A stretch of 64,000 nucleotides of DNA, from assembly GCF_036884275.1 (NCBI RefSeq), contig NZ_CP145607.1:2653001-2717000 (forward strand). Reading direction: 5' to 3'. The position numbers and the translations under genes are program-made. Positions 7,372 through 16,583 of this stretch are shown piece after piece. The DNA is from Sphingomonas kaistensis. Lineage in GTDB: Bacteria > Pseudomonadota > Alphaproteobacteria > Sphingomonadales > Sphingomonadaceae. The notes under the pieces were generated by a model. That model was not told the DNA's origin. It worked only from the letters and a program-made list of their open reading frames with translations, and did no database searches. Numbering within the stretch: the first letter of the stretch is position 1; each line of letters starts with the position of its first letter.

Positions 7372-7837
7372 GTGCCCTCGTTACAAACGTGGTGTACGCA
7401 TCGTCGCGACTGTGGATCGTGCCCACTACTCGGGCATTCTGCTCTACGACAACCAGGTGAAGCTCACCGACGTCGAGATTCAAGGCGAGTTGAGAGACTC
7501 TACTTTCACCGACTGGCTGATGCACCAGGAATACGCCACGTACGTCACGTCATTCGAAAGGTTCATCGCTCGACGCGGCTTGAACATCAAGATGGTTGGC
7601 AGCCCACCCTTATTGGACAACATCTACGGCCTTCATGACTGGTACGTGGAGAATGGCCCGATTACTGAGCAGCTCCATAAGTTGTTCAAGGGTCGCTCTA
7701 AGGCGTTCGAGTTTGTGGGCGCGCTGGCGCCCAAACCGGGCGGGGCGCGTCACGAGGTAGCGCTGGATTGGGTTATGGCTGTGCTACCAGACGACGCTGA
7801 CTTCGGTCTGGCCAAACTCGGAGTCAAGTGGAAGTGA
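7358..7837 (+). CDS. hypothetical island protein
   Basis: A 159-aa protein starting MSRYKCPRYKRGVRIVATVD. It is basic at the N-terminus and has no membrane segment or recognised motif. ATG 7358 lies about 9 bases after AAGG; GTG 7352 is an alternative start. It is the last gene of the rightward group that begins with the methyltransferase and is followed by a GC-rich hairpin at 7908-7938. Confidence 0.6.
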   Translation: MSRYKCPRYKRGVRIVATVDRAHYSGILLYDNQVKLTDVEIQGELRDSTFTDWLMHQEYATYVTSFERFIARRGLNIKMVGSPPLLDNIYGLHDWYVENGPITEQLHKLFKGRSKAFEFVGALAPKPGGARHEVALDWVMAVLPDDADFGLAKLGVKWK

Positions 7838-8207
7838 AGAAAGGTGTCTTGCGGGGAGTTCGTGTCTCCTCGCAAGCTCCCCCTCCGCCCCCGAAAGCGT
7901 TAAGTGGCGCCGCGCCCGCTCGGGATAGGGGCGCGGCGGACCACTCGGCCACTCGAAGATGAGTAGCGACTCCCGTTCAGCAAACTCCCGCGTCTGAAAA
8001 GACCCACTCTCAGACGTTCAGGATCGGGTGACCGCTGCCCGTAAGCGGACGATCATTCATGCGCGCCCTACCGCCGCAGGTGGCCGAAAGGAGACGGTCC
8101 AATTTCCGCTGTGAAGCCTCGAAAGCGGCTAGGGAGAGCGGCCTACCGCAAATTGGCGTTCGAACGTTTTGGCTTAGAGCGCGGCGGTGTGAGAGCTGGC
8201 GGAATGA
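7838..8207. other. intergenic region between island and PQQ cluster, with a 10-bp hairpin
   Basis: No gene is supported. CGCCGCGCCC at 7908-7917 pairs perfectly with 7929-7938 around an 11-base loop. No T-tract follows, so it would be an atypical terminator for the rightward island genes. The junction between island and chromosome should lie in or near this stretch, but no attachment-site repeat could be identified because the other island end is outside the window. Confidence 0.5.
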
Positions 8208-10610
8208 CTAGAACTCCGCACTCATCCCAACTGTTACTCGTCTTGGGGTGCCGGGGCCGATGCTTCGAGGATTCGTCGCATTCGGGGCTTCTTTTAAGTA
8301 GATGTCGTCAACTTCCGTGTAAGTCCCAAATGTCGCAAACGGAACGTCGAGAGCGTTGCGTACTTCGCCGAAGAGTCGGAGCTGGCGGGTCACCGTTGCC
8401 GACCCTCGTAAGTTTAAAACGCTATACCGGGGTGTCCGGGCGTCAGCATTGTTTTCATCGCCGAAGAAATGTTGGCCGGATGAGAAGGAAACATCTGCGC
8501 CAATCGACCAAGCCCTACGCTGCAACTTAGCCTGCACTGTGAAGCGATGACGCGGGACGCCAGGAATTTGATCACCCGGCTCCACATTGATGCGGCCGCT
8601 GTCATCTGCGCCCGGATTGAGGGGTGAGTTGAGAATGGTGGGCGTCCTGAAGGTGGCGTCGGTGAAAGCATATCCGACCGCTGCCCGGAAAGGACCATTT
8701 TCATAGATGGCATGGGCTTCTGCACCTTGCCTCCGGGTGGAGCCCACATTGCGAAAATAAGCCCGCCCGCGCACGGCCGAGGAAACGAATTGGATGTCGT
8801 CGCGGTTCACTGACCGGTACGCGGCAATCTGCCAATTCAGCCTTCCCGTCCGGCCGTTGGCATCCGCGCTGTAAGTATGCGTCACCACCTGATTCAAGGG
8901 AGGGTCGCCGACGAAGAAGTTGGTCAGGCTGCAAGGCGCCTCCTCATCGGCGCAGGCCAACTCGGCCGGAGTTGGAGCACGGCTGTTGGTTGCAAGACCC
9001 GCACGCAGCACGATGCCGGAAGCTGGCTGCCACTTCAGCCTCGCCGCGAGATTAAGTCGCTTGAACAGGTGCCTGCCATCAAGTGCGGTTCCGAGTTGGT
9101 CGTCAAGGCGGACAAGCTGACGGTTCCAGCGCGCATCGAGTTCTGCCGCCAGCATAGGTTTGAGCGGAATCGTGTGAGCCAGAAACAGCCCACCGTAGCT
9201 CGTGCGCGCTGACAGCGATACCGGTGTGATCGACCCGTCTAATTGCGAGACGATGGGACCAAGCCCCTCCACGCCGCGATCGTCGGTCAGCATTCCAAGT
9301 TCGCTGCTGCTGTTGAACTGGGTACGGCTGGCATCATGGCTGAAGCCTACGACCAGCCGACCCTTGCCGGCCGACGTTTCCCGTTCCCGGACGAACTGGA
9401 CAAGGATGCCGCCCGCCTGTCCCCTGCTTTTGCTGCGATTGACCAGGCCATAGCCTCCCTCACTCGAGGAGGCGCCGATTGCCTTGCCGAGTTCATCGAA
9501 GAGAGGCTCCTCCCCGTCACTTCTTCCTTCCAGGCAAAGCAAATCCGTCGCCGCTTCGCAGACCTCGATGTCAGCGTGGTCTCCGTTGAGGGTGTCCTGA
9601 CGAAGGCGTTGAAGGTACATGACGCCTTCGAGACGATCCCCCGAATTGCCGAGCATCAGCCAGGGATGAACGCTCCCGCGGACGAAGCGGTTGAGGGTGA
9701 TGTCGGGGTGAGTGAAGACGGCGCGACGATCGAGCGCGTAAAGCTCTACCGGCACACTGCCATTGCCGGTCAGGTCATTGTCCGCCCCCACCAATTTGAG
9801 GTGCAGTCCCGCGCGCTCTCCATCCCAGCCGAGATCGGCAAAGCTGCTGCGAAGACGCGACGGCGAAAAGTAACGCCAACCACGGTCCCGGGTCTGTTGC
9901 ACGGCAGCGTAGATGCTTGCGCGTCTGCCACGCCAACCGGCTTCGCCCGCGACTTCACGTTCGCCAAAGGCGCCGCCTGCGGCAGTCACGGCTATGCCCG
10001 GGCTCGTCCGTCCGGTTTTCGTCTGGAGGACGATCGCGCCACCGAGCGCATTCAGGCCGTACAAGGGATTGGATTCGAATATCTCGAGCTTCTGAATGGC
10101 CACCTCGGGCAGGAGATCGAATTGTACGGTGTCTCCGAACGGCTGGTTGAAGCGTGCCCCATCGAGGTAGACGGCCAGACCCTGTGCTTGTCCCTGCAGA
10201 GGCGACGCCACGAACCCACGATAGGAGAGGTTGGGCTGGAACGGATTTCCCTGCGCGTCCTGCAAGCCGACGGCGGCCACCGATCGGCTGATTGCAGATA
10301 GAAGATCGGGCCTTGCAGCCTCGCCCAGCCTGTCCTCGTCGAGGGAAAGTTGGGCATCGTCCGAGCGGGTGCCGCCGGGCGCAGTGACGATGATGGTGCT
10401 GCCGCTATTGCCCTCATCTGCCGTGGGCTGCTGAGCCAGGGCAGGCAAGTTGGTCCCGAGACATAGCGAACAGGCGAGAACAGCATGGCGGCGCTGCAGA
10501 CCCCGCACCAGGGTCGCCGTCCGAGCACCTGTTCGCCGAGCTTTGTGCCAAAGCGCCGGATCGGATCGCCGGCTCCATGCCCCGTCGCGATCGCCGAAAC
10601 TGTTGCTCAC
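8208..10610 (-). CDS. TonB-dependent outer-membrane receptor
   Basis: An 800-aa receptor. After a long N-terminal extension comes a signal-like stretch (HAVLACSLCLGTNLPALAQ), then a TonB-box-like segment (STIIVTAP), the plug domain (about 90-200, with NLSYRGF and GLAVYLDGARFNQPFGD) and the beta-barrel ending in the typical aromatic terminus VTVGMSAEF. Its GTG start at 10610 overlaps the stop of the pseudoazurin gene (GTGA), so the two are one operon. The true start may be internal, nearer the signal peptide. The substrate is not evident; because it sits at the edge of a PQQ/lanthanide-type dehydrogenase cluster, a metal chelate or PQQ are possible ligands (inference). Confidence 0.88.
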   Translation of the reverse strand: MSNSFGDRDGAWSRRSDPALWHKARRTGARTATLVRGLQRRHAVLACSLCLGTNLPALAQQPTADEGNSGSTIIVTAPGGTRSDDAQLSLDEDRLGEAARPDLLSAISRSVAAVGLQDAQGNPFQPNLSYRGFVASPLQGQAQGLAVYLDGARFNQPFGDTVQFDLLPEVAIQKLEIFESNPLYGLNALGGAIVLQTKTGRTSPGIAVTAAGGAFGEREVAGEAGWRGRRASIYAAVQQTRDRGWRYFSPSRLRSSFADLGWDGERAGLHLKLVGADNDLTGNGSVPVELYALDRRAVFTHPDITLNRFVRGSVHPWLMLGNSGDRLEGVMYLQRLRQDTLNGDHADIEVCEAATDLLCLEGRSDGEEPLFDELGKAIGASSSEGGYGLVNRSKSRGQAGGILVQFVRERETSAGKGRLVVGFSHDASRTQFNSSSELGMLTDDRGVEGLGPIVSQLDGSITPVSLSARTSYGGLFLAHTIPLKPMLAAELDARWNRQLVRLDDQLGTALDGRHLFKRLNLAARLKWQPASGIVLRAGLATNSRAPTPAELACADEEAPCSLTNFFVGDPPLNQVVTHTYSADANGRTGRLNWQIAAYRSVNRDDIQFVSSAVRGRAYFRNVGSTRRQGAEAHAIYENGPFRAAVGYAFTDATFRTPTILNSPLNPGADDSGRINVEPGDQIPGVPRHRFTVQAKLQRRAWSIGADVSFSSGQHFFGDENNADARTPRYSVLNLRGSATVTRQLRLFGEVRNALDVPFATFGTYTEVDDIYLKEAPNATNPRSIGPGTPRRVTVGMSAEF

Positions 10611-11041
10611 TTCGCTTTGGTGAGATAGCCCGCCATGCGTTTGGCCGCGAGGCCCGGAAGCTTGACCGCAGCCGCGCTCGCAGCGTTCGGCGCCGGGCCT
10701 TTGCCGACTTTAATCAGCGCGACCATCCCCATCGCGAAATGCGGCTTGCACTTGATGCCGTAGAGGCCGGCCGCCGTGACCTTGAGATCGAACCCCTGGT
10801 TCATCTTACCGCCGCTGATCGGGACACCGGCCGGGACCAATCCGGGGATCAACTCGGCATTGTGGCTGGGCGATGCGATGAAGCGGATGGTGTCGCCGAC
10901 GTTGGCTTTCACGACTGCCGGCGAGAAGACCATTGCCCCGCCGGGCCCGCTGGTCAGCATCTGAACCGGAATGTCCTTGGCTGCAGCGGATGTCGCCACG
11001 CCAAGAAAGGTTGCGACAAGGCAAAGGCGGGAAAGCTTCAC
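10607..11041 (-). CDS. pseudoazurin (type 1 blue copper protein)
   Basis: A 144-aa periplasmic electron carrier. The N-terminus VKLSRLCLVATFLGVATSAA is a signal peptide, and the mature part matches pseudoazurins. The four copper ligands are visible: His in SPSHNAEL, then Cys, His and Met in GIKCKPHFAMGM. GTG 11041 is chosen because AGGAG lies 8 bases upstream. It is the first gene of an operon with the TonB receptor and divergent from the aldehyde dehydrogenase. Pseudoazurins usually shuttle electrons to nitrite reductase or oxidases; here it might accept electrons from the PQQ dehydrogenase chain. Confidence 0.9.
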   Translation of the reverse strand: MKLSRLCLVATFLGVATSAAAKDIPVQMLTSGPGGAMVFSPAVVKANVGDTIRFIASPSHNAELIPGLVPAGVPISGGKMNQGFDLKVTAAGLYGIKCKPHFAMGMVALIKVGKGPAPNAASAAAVKLPGLAAKRMAGYLTKAK

Positions 11042-11241
11042 GACGGACACTCCTGTTGGCGTGCAGCCCCCTACTCCGGCGCCGCACCATGCAGGGACCA
11101 GCAGGAACAGCAGGCGCACACCCCCCGCAATTGGTCCTTGGTAGAATGGCTTGCGAGCGCAGCGGGGTCGAAAAGAGTTGACGGAAGGTCCTCATTGCGA
11201 GCGAGTCGACGTGATGGGGCCAAAGCGTGGGAGATACGCAC
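11042..11241. promoter_or_regulatory. divergent promoter region, pseudoazurin / aldehyde dehydrogenase
   Basis: 200 bases between divergent genes. TCCTTGGTAGAA at about 11135-11146 resembles (9 of 12) the ACTTTGGTRGTA motif found in two other divergent promoters of this cluster. GGGAGA at about 11229-11234 is the ribosome binding site for the dehydrogenase. Confidence 0.35.
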
Positions 11242-12762
11242 ATGCTTCAGCAGGCACTCGACAATCTCAAGGGCGACGTCACGATGCGGTCGACCTACGA
11301 CAATTATATCGGCGGCAAGTTCGTGCCCCCGGTGAAGGGCGAGTATTTCGACAATCCTTCCCCGATCACCGGCAAGACGGTGTGCCGCATCGCCCGTGGC
11401 ACCAAGGAAGATATCGAGCTCGCGCTTGATGCTGCCCATGCGGCGAAGGACGAGTGGGGCAAGACCTCCCCCGCCGTCCGCGCCAATATCCTCAACAAGA
11501 TCGCGGATCGGCTTGAAGAACGTCTCCCGACGTTGGCGCTGGTGGAAACCATCGACAACGGCAAGCCGATCCGCGAGACCACTCATGCCGACCTGCCGCT
11601 GGCGATCGATCACTTCCGCTACTTCGCCGGCTGCCTGCGTGCTCAGGAAGGCTCGATCAGCGAGATCGATCACGACACCATCGCCTATCATTTCCACGAG
11701 CCGCTCGGAGTGGTCGGACAGATCATCCCGTGGAATTTCCCGCTGCTGATGGCGGTGTGGAAACTCGCCCCGGCCCTCGCCGCCGGCAATTGCGTGGTGC
11801 TGAAGCCGGCCGAACAGACCCCCATGTCGATTATGGTCTTGGCGGAGATGATCGGCGACCTGCTTCCGCCGGGTGTCCTCAACATCGTTAACGGGTTCGG
11901 GATCGAGGCCGGCAAGCCGCTTGCCCAGTCCAACCGGATCGCCAAGATCGCCTTTACCGGCGAAACCACGACCGGCCGCCTGATCATGCAATATGCGACG
12001 GAGAATCTGATCCCCGTCACTCTCGAGCTCGGCGGAAAATCTCCCAACATCTTCTTCGCGGACGTGATGGACGCCGACGACGATTATTTCGACAAGTGCC
12101 TCGAAGGCTTCGCGATGTTCGCGCTCAACCAGGGCGAGGTCTGCACCTGCCCGAGCCGCGCGCTGATCCAGGAAAGCATCTACGAACGCTTCATCGAACG
12201 CGCGATCAAGCGGGTCCAGGCGATCAAGATGGGCAATCCGCTCGACGCCGACACGATGATCGGCGCCCAGGCATCGAACGACCAGCTCGAGAAGATCCTC
12301 AGCTACATCGCGATCGGCAGGGAAGAGGGCGCCGAGGTGCTGACCGGTGGCGAGCGCCAGGTCCATGAGGGCGACAATGCGGAGGGCTATTATGTCCAGC
12401 CGACCATCCTCAAAGGCCACAACAAGATGCGGGTCTTTCAGGAGGAGATTTTCGGCCCGGTCGTCGCGGTCACCACCTTCAAGGACGAAGCCGAAGCGCT
12501 CGAGATAGCCAACGACACCCTCTACGGTCTTGGCGCCGGAGTGTGGACCCGCGACGGGACCCGGGCCTATCGCTTTGGGCGGGCGATCCAGGCGGGGCGG
12601 GTGTGGACCAATTGCTATCATGCCTATCCGGCGCACGCGGCGTTCGGCGGCTACAAGCAGTCGGGCATTGGCCGTGAGAATCATCGCATGATGCTCGACC
12701 ATTACCAGAACACCAAGAACCTGCTGGTCAGCTACAGCCCTAAGGCCCTTGGGTTTTTCTGA
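11242..12762 (+). CDS. exaC: NAD+-dependent (acet)aldehyde dehydrogenase, ExaC/AldA type
   Basis: A 506-aa ALDH-superfamily enzyme that would oxidise the aldehyde made by the PQQ alcohol dehydrogenase to the acid. The Rossmann part carries IPWNFPLLM and [20 protein letters not shown] holds the general-base Glu, and the catalytic Cys lies in [11 protein letters not shown]. Length and sequence fit the acetaldehyde dehydrogenases of PQQ-ethanol systems. ATG 11242 is preferred because GGGAGA precedes it by 8 bases. It overlaps the upstream open part of the DUF779 gene, its usual partner. Confidence 0.93.
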   Translation: MLQQALDNLKGDVTMRSTYDNYIGGKFVPPVKGEYFDNPSPITGKTVCRIARGTKEDIELALDAAHAAKDEWGKTSPAVRANILNKIADRLEERLPTLALVETIDNGKPIRETTHADLPLAIDHFRYFAGCLRAQEGSISEIDHDTIAYHFHEPLGVVGQIIPWNFPLLMAVWKLAPALAAGNCVVLKPAEQTPMSIMVLAEMIGDLLPPGVLNIVNGFGIEAGKPLAQSNRIAKIAFTGETTTGRLIMQYATENLIPVTLELGGKSPNIFFADVMDADDDYFDKCLEGFAMFALNQGEVCTCPSRALIQESIYERFIERAIKRVQAIKMGNPLDADTMIGAQASNDQLEKILSYIAIGREEGAEVLTGGERQVHEGDNAEGYYVQPTILKGHNKMRVFQEEIFGPVVAVTTFKDEAEALEIANDTLYGLGAGVWTRDGTRAYRFGRAIQAGRVWTNCYHAYPAHAAFGGYKQSGIGRENHRMMLDHYQNTKNLLVSYSPKALGFF

Positions 12763-12799
12763 GGCGGTGGCGGCTGCAGGCTCGACTGCGGACGTCCGG

Positions 12800-13201
12800 A
12801 TGCGCGGCGGTGACCCCTTGCCGCCGCGCATTCTCGCCACGTCCGAGGCGGTCGTCGTGATGGACCGGCTCGCCGGGCAGCATGGGCCATTGATGTTCCA
12901 CCAGTCCGGCGGCTGCTGCGACGGCAGCGCGCCGATGTGCTACCCCGCCGGCGAATTTAAGGTCGGCACGCAGGATGTCCTGCTCGGCCATGTCGGCAAC
13001 GACATTCCGGTGTGGATCGGAGCCGCGCAATTCGAATATTGGCAGCACACGCAGGTCACGATCGACGTCGTGTCGGGACGCGGCGCCGGCTTCTCGCTCG
13101 AAGGGCCGGAGGGCGTCAGGTTCGTGATCCGCAGCCGTGTTTTCAGCGACGAGGAATCGGCTGCACTCGAAGCCTCGGAGCCGCCCGCGCGCGGCGCCTA
13201 A
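12800..13201 (+). CDS. DUF779 family protein, aldehyde dehydrogenase partner
   Basis: A protein of about 133 aa belonging to the DUF779 family, which is regularly encoded next to acetaldehyde dehydrogenase genes. The family core is clear: GQHGPLMFHQSGGCCDG, then APMCYPAGEF and a QTQ-like WQHTQVTIDVV segment. The adjacent cysteines suggest metal or redox chemistry, but the biochemical role is not known. The frame is open back to a TTG at 12749 inside the dehydrogenase gene; ATG 12800 gives a length closer to the family. Confidence 0.85.
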   Translation: MRGGDPLPPRILATSEAVVVMDRLAGQHGPLMFHQSGGCCDGSAPMCYPAGEFKVGTQDVLLGHVGNDIPVWIGAAQFEYWQHTQVTIDVVSGRGAGFSLEGPEGVRFVIRSRVFSDEESAALEASEPPARGA

Positions 13202-13257
13202 TCGCGGGACGAAAAGGCGTGACGAACGCTCCGCCCGGTGACACAGTCTGACTCGCC

Positions 13258-14421
13258 ATGGATTGTATCGCCAGAGCCGCCGCGGACGTTTCCGACCGCA
13301 TCCATGTCGCCTCGACCGTCGAGAACGATCCCGAGCAAGCGGTGCGCGAACTGTTCCGCGACTTTCCGTTGCCCGAGCTCGCCGGCGTGATCTGTTTCTG
13401 CTCCAGCCGCTACCCGCTCGACCAGCTTGCCGAGGCCCTGAAGAAGCGTGCCGACGACCTGACCATCATCGGTTGCACCTCATCGGGCGAACTGTCCCCC
13501 GACGGCCTTGCCGAAGACACTATCACCGCCATCGGCTTCCCAGCCAGCGCATTCCGGATGAAGGCGATCTGCCTTCAGGATCTCGAGCGCTTCGACAGTG
13601 CCGGGGCACAGCGCGAGGTGCGCCTGCTCGCGGCCGAGGCAAGGGAAGACGCCGCCTGCCTCGGCAGCGATCTGCACCGCGCCGCCATCTTCCTGATCGA
13701 CGGGCTGTCGCACCGCGAAGAGATGCTGACGGTCACCTTGCAGGATGCGCTTGGCGACATTCCGCTGATCGGTGGATCGTCGGGCGACGGACTGGCCTTT
13801 CGGGAAACCTTTGTCTTCTGGGATGGAGCGTTCCGGCGCGATGCGGCGGTAATTGCGGTGCTGACATCGTCGCGCCCGATGCATGTCTTTCGCGCTCAGC
13901 ATCATCGCCCCGGCGAGACCAAGATGGTCATCACCAAGGCAGACTCGCAAAGCCGGGTGGTGTTCGAGATCAATGCCGAGCCTGCCGCCGAAGAGTATGC
14001 CCGGCTGGTCGGACTGCGGGTCGAGGATCTCGAACCCGGAATCTTCGCCGCGCATCCCCCGATGGTTCGCGCCGGCGGCGAATATTATGTGCGCTCGGTC
14101 CAGGCCGCGAACGCGGACGGAAGCCTGACCTTTTACTGCGCGATCGACGAGGGACTTGTGCTGACGCTCGGCGAACAGACCGACGTCGTCGCCAACCTGT
14201 CCGAACTGTTTGCCGATCTTGAGGGTAAGGTCGGACCGATAGACCGGGTGATTGGCTTCGACTGCGTGCTCAACCTGGTCGAGGTTGAGCGGCGGCAGCT
14301 GCGCGGGGCGGTTTCGGCCATTTATGCGGAGGCCGGGGTAATCGGCTTCAACACCTATGGCGAGCAATTCCACGCTCTGCACGTGAACCAGACGCTGAGT
14401 GGGCTGGCGATCGGGCGATGA
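13258..14421 (+). CDS. FIST N- and C-domain sensory protein
   Basis: A 387-aa protein with a FIST N domain (about 25-225, including IIGCTSSGELS and PLIGGSSGDG) and a FIST C domain (about 225-365, ending GVIGFNTYGEQF). FIST domains are small-ligand sensors usually paired with signal-transduction proteins. Its stop codon overlaps the ATG of the hybrid kinase by four bases, so the two are translationally coupled and probably work in one pathway. In Pseudomonas a FIST gene also neighbours the ErcS' kinase of the ethanol-oxidation regulon, which supports a role in controlling this cluster. Confidence 0.88.
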   Translation: MDCIARAAADVSDRIHVASTVENDPEQAVRELFRDFPLPELAGVICFCSSRYPLDQLAEALKKRADDLTIIGCTSSGELSPDGLAEDTITAIGFPASAFRMKAICLQDLERFDSAGAQREVRLLAAEAREDAACLGSDLHRAAIFLIDGLSHREEMLTVTLQDALGDIPLIGGSSGDGLAFRETFVFWDGAFRRDAAVIAVLTSSRPMHVFRAQHHRPGETKMVITKADSQSRVVFEINAEPAAEEYARLVGLRVEDLEPGIFAAHPPMVRAGGEYYVRSVQAANADGSLTFYCAIDEGLVLTLGEQTDVVANLSELFADLEGKVGPIDRVIGFDCVLNLVEVERRQLRGAVSAIYAEAGVIGFNTYGEQFHALHVNQTLSGLAIGR

Positions 14422-16577
14422 CCGTCACGCCCGCCAATGACGAGAGCAGCGAGCTCGACCGGGCCCGGCGGGAGATCGAGAAGCTCAAGAAGATCAATGC
14501 GGCGCTGATGAGCCGGGTCGAGCGGTCGACCGAACTCCAGGGCAATGCCTTTTCGCTGTTCGAGACGGCAATTTCGCTCGAAGACAAGGTGCGGCACCGC
14601 ACCCACGAGCTCGAGGATGCTCTGGCTAGGCTGGCGATCAGCCATGCGGCGGCACGCGAAGCCAAGGAATTGGCCGAAGCGGCCGGGCGCCGGCTAAACG
14701 ACGCGGTGGAGAGCATCAACGAAGGCTTTGCGCTATTCGACGCCGACGACCGCCTGGTGATGTGCAACCAGACCTATCTCGGCTTCTGGCCCGAGGTCGC
14801 CGACCGCATCAGGCCGGGGATGCAATTCGCGGACATCATCCGGCTGATCTCCGACGATGGCCGGGCGCTGACGCAGATCATCGCTCCCGACCGCTGGGTC
14901 AGCGAGCGAATGCGCCGGCACCGGGTTGCTGATAATGCGCACGTTCAGTCGCTGGCCGACGGACGCTGGATCCAGATCAACGAGCTTCGGACGTCGGAGG
15001 GCGGGATCGTCGGCATCTATACCGACATCACCGACATCAAGGCCGAAAGCGTCCGCGAGCGGACCCGGGAATATGCCCAGCGCGCAGGCATCCTGCAGGC
15101 GACTCTGGATGCCATGCCGGAAGGCGCGGCCCTGTTCGATCAGGATCGCCAACTGGTGGCGTGGAATGGCGCCCTCCTGACCCTGCTCAAGATCGATCCC
15201 CTGAGCATGGGCGAGCTGATCACCGACCATTCCAGCCTGGTCAGCTTCGTGGGCGCCACCACTCCGGGCCTCAGCCTCGGCTGGCGCGACCAGGCCAGCC
15301 GCAGTCACCGGCAGGAATATAAGCTGGAGAACAGCCAGACGTTCGAAGTGCGCCGAGTCCCCCTGCCCAATGCGGGGATGGTGCTGAGCATTGCCGACGT
15401 CACCCAGGTCCGCCGCAATGCGGCAACGCTAGAGCGGCGTGTCGCCGAGCGGACCGCCGCGATGCTGGAGGCGAAGACCGCCGCGGAACAGGCGAACCTG
15501 TCCAAGACGCGCTTCCTTGCCGCCGCCAGCCACGACCTGCTGCAGCCACTGAACGCCGCGCGGCTGTTCGTCTCGGCCTTGCACGATCGCAAGGTCGATC
15601 CCGACACCGGCCGGCTGATCGAGCAGACCGAAAGTGCGCTGAACAGCGTCGAAGATCTGCTCGAGGCCCTGCTCGAAATCTCCAAGCTGGATGCCGGAGC
15701 GATCACCCCTGAAGTCACCGTCGTTCCGCTTGCCGACCTGTTCGGCGCCATGCGGGCGGAGTTTGCGCCCCTCGCTGCGAAGAGCGGTCTCACCCTCGAT
15801 GTCGAGATGTCGAACCTGCGGGTATTGTCGGATTCCCGCCTTCTTCGCCGCGTCATCCAGAATTTTCTTTCCAATGCCGTCCGCTACACCGACCAGGGAT
15901 CAGTCACCCTGCGGGCCGTGGACGACGGGTCCAAGGTGGTGATCAGTGTCTCCGACACCGGTTCGGGCATCGCGCCCGAAAACCATGCCCTGATCTTCGA
16001 GGAATTCCGTCGCTTCGACGGCGGGCGAAGCCGGGGCATGGGCCTCGGCCTTGCCATCGTCCAGCGGGCGATCGGCATGCTTGGGCATCCGCTTCGCCTC
16101 GACTCCAGCCTTGGCCGGGGCAGCAGATTCGAGATCGAGCTACCGCTCTATCACGGACCGCAGGCCGCCGAGTCCGAGGTCGCGCTTCTAGCCACGGGCT
16201 CTTCGATTGCCCGGCGCGTTCTGGTGATCGACAATGACGAGACCATCCTGTCGGGGATGTCGGCGCTGCTGGAAGGCTGGGATTGCGAGATTGCCGCGAC
16301 GCAATGCGGTGACGAAGCCGAGGCCGAGTTGGCCGCCATGGCGGTCCCGCCTGACCTGATCATCGCCGACTATCACCTCGACAATGACGAACTAGGGGAC
16401 GCGGTGGTGGCGCGGCTGTGGAAACGCGCCGCCCTGTCCATTCCGGCCATCATCATCACCGCCGACCGCGGCCAGGAATTGCGCGACGAGCTCCAGGCCA
16501 AAGGCCTGCGCATCCTCCACAAGCCGATCAAGCCAGCCCAGCTCCGCGCCCTGATGACCCGTCTCACAGCGGGGTGA
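14418..16577 (+). CDS. PAS-containing hybrid histidine kinase (NahK/ErcS'-like)
   Basis: A 719-aa cytoplasmic kinase. In order: an N-terminal coiled coil (about 10-90), PAS (about 92-210) and a second PAS (about 222-335), a HisKA domain with phosphoacceptor H372 in AAASHDLLQPLN, a catalytic ATPase domain with N-box NFLSNAVRY, DTGSGI and GMGLGLAIV, and a C-terminal receiver with the phosphorylatable D651 in IIADYHLDN. There is no membrane segment, so it senses an internal signal or one relayed by the FIST protein encoded with it. It converges tail to tail (6-base gap) on the LuxR-type regulator, its likely partner. Confidence 0.92.
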   Translation: MTVTPANDESSELDRARREIEKLKKINAALMSRVERSTELQGNAFSLFETAISLEDKVRHRTHELEDALARLAISHAAAREAKELAEAAGRRLNDAVESINEGFALFDADDRLVMCNQTYLGFWPEVADRIRPGMQFADIIRLISDDGRALTQIIAPDRWVSERMRRHRVADNAHVQSLADGRWIQINELRTSEGGIVGIYTDITDIKAESVRERTREYAQRAGILQATLDAMPEGAALFDQDRQLVAWNGALLTLLKIDPLSMGELITDHSSLVSFVGATTPGLSLGWRDQASRSHRQEYKLENSQTFEVRRVPLPNAGMVLSIADVTQVRRNAATLERRVAERTAAMLEAKTAAEQANLSKTRFLAAASHDLLQPLNAARLFVSALHDRKVDPDTGRLIEQTESALNSVEDLLEALLEISKLDAGAITPEVTVVPLADLFGAMRAEFAPLAAKSGLTLDVEMSNLRVLSDSRLLRRVIQNFLSNAVRYTDQGSVTLRAVDDGSKVVISVSDTGSGIAPENHALIFEEFRRFDGGRSRGMGLGLAIVQRAIGMLGHPLRLDSSLGRGSRFEIELPLYHGPQAAESEVALLATGSSIARRVLVIDNDETILSGMSALLEGWDCEIAATQCGDEAEAELAAMAVPPDLIIADYHLDNDELGDAVVARLWKRAALSIPAIIITADRGQELRDELQAKGLRILHKPIKPAQLRALMTRLTAG

Positions 16578-16583
16578 GGACGC

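Noticed and set aside
7840..7990. tRNA-Ser/Leu-like stretch on the minus strand (GTGGCCGAGTGGTCC)
   Set aside because: The D-arm-like text is followed by an 11-base-loop GC hairpin instead of a 7-base anticodon loop, and no T-arm or paired acceptor is present.
11071..12840. 589-codon leftward frame antisense to the aldehyde dehydrogenase gene
   Set aside because: It is the high-GC third-position mirror of the sense gene, which has all ALDH motifs.
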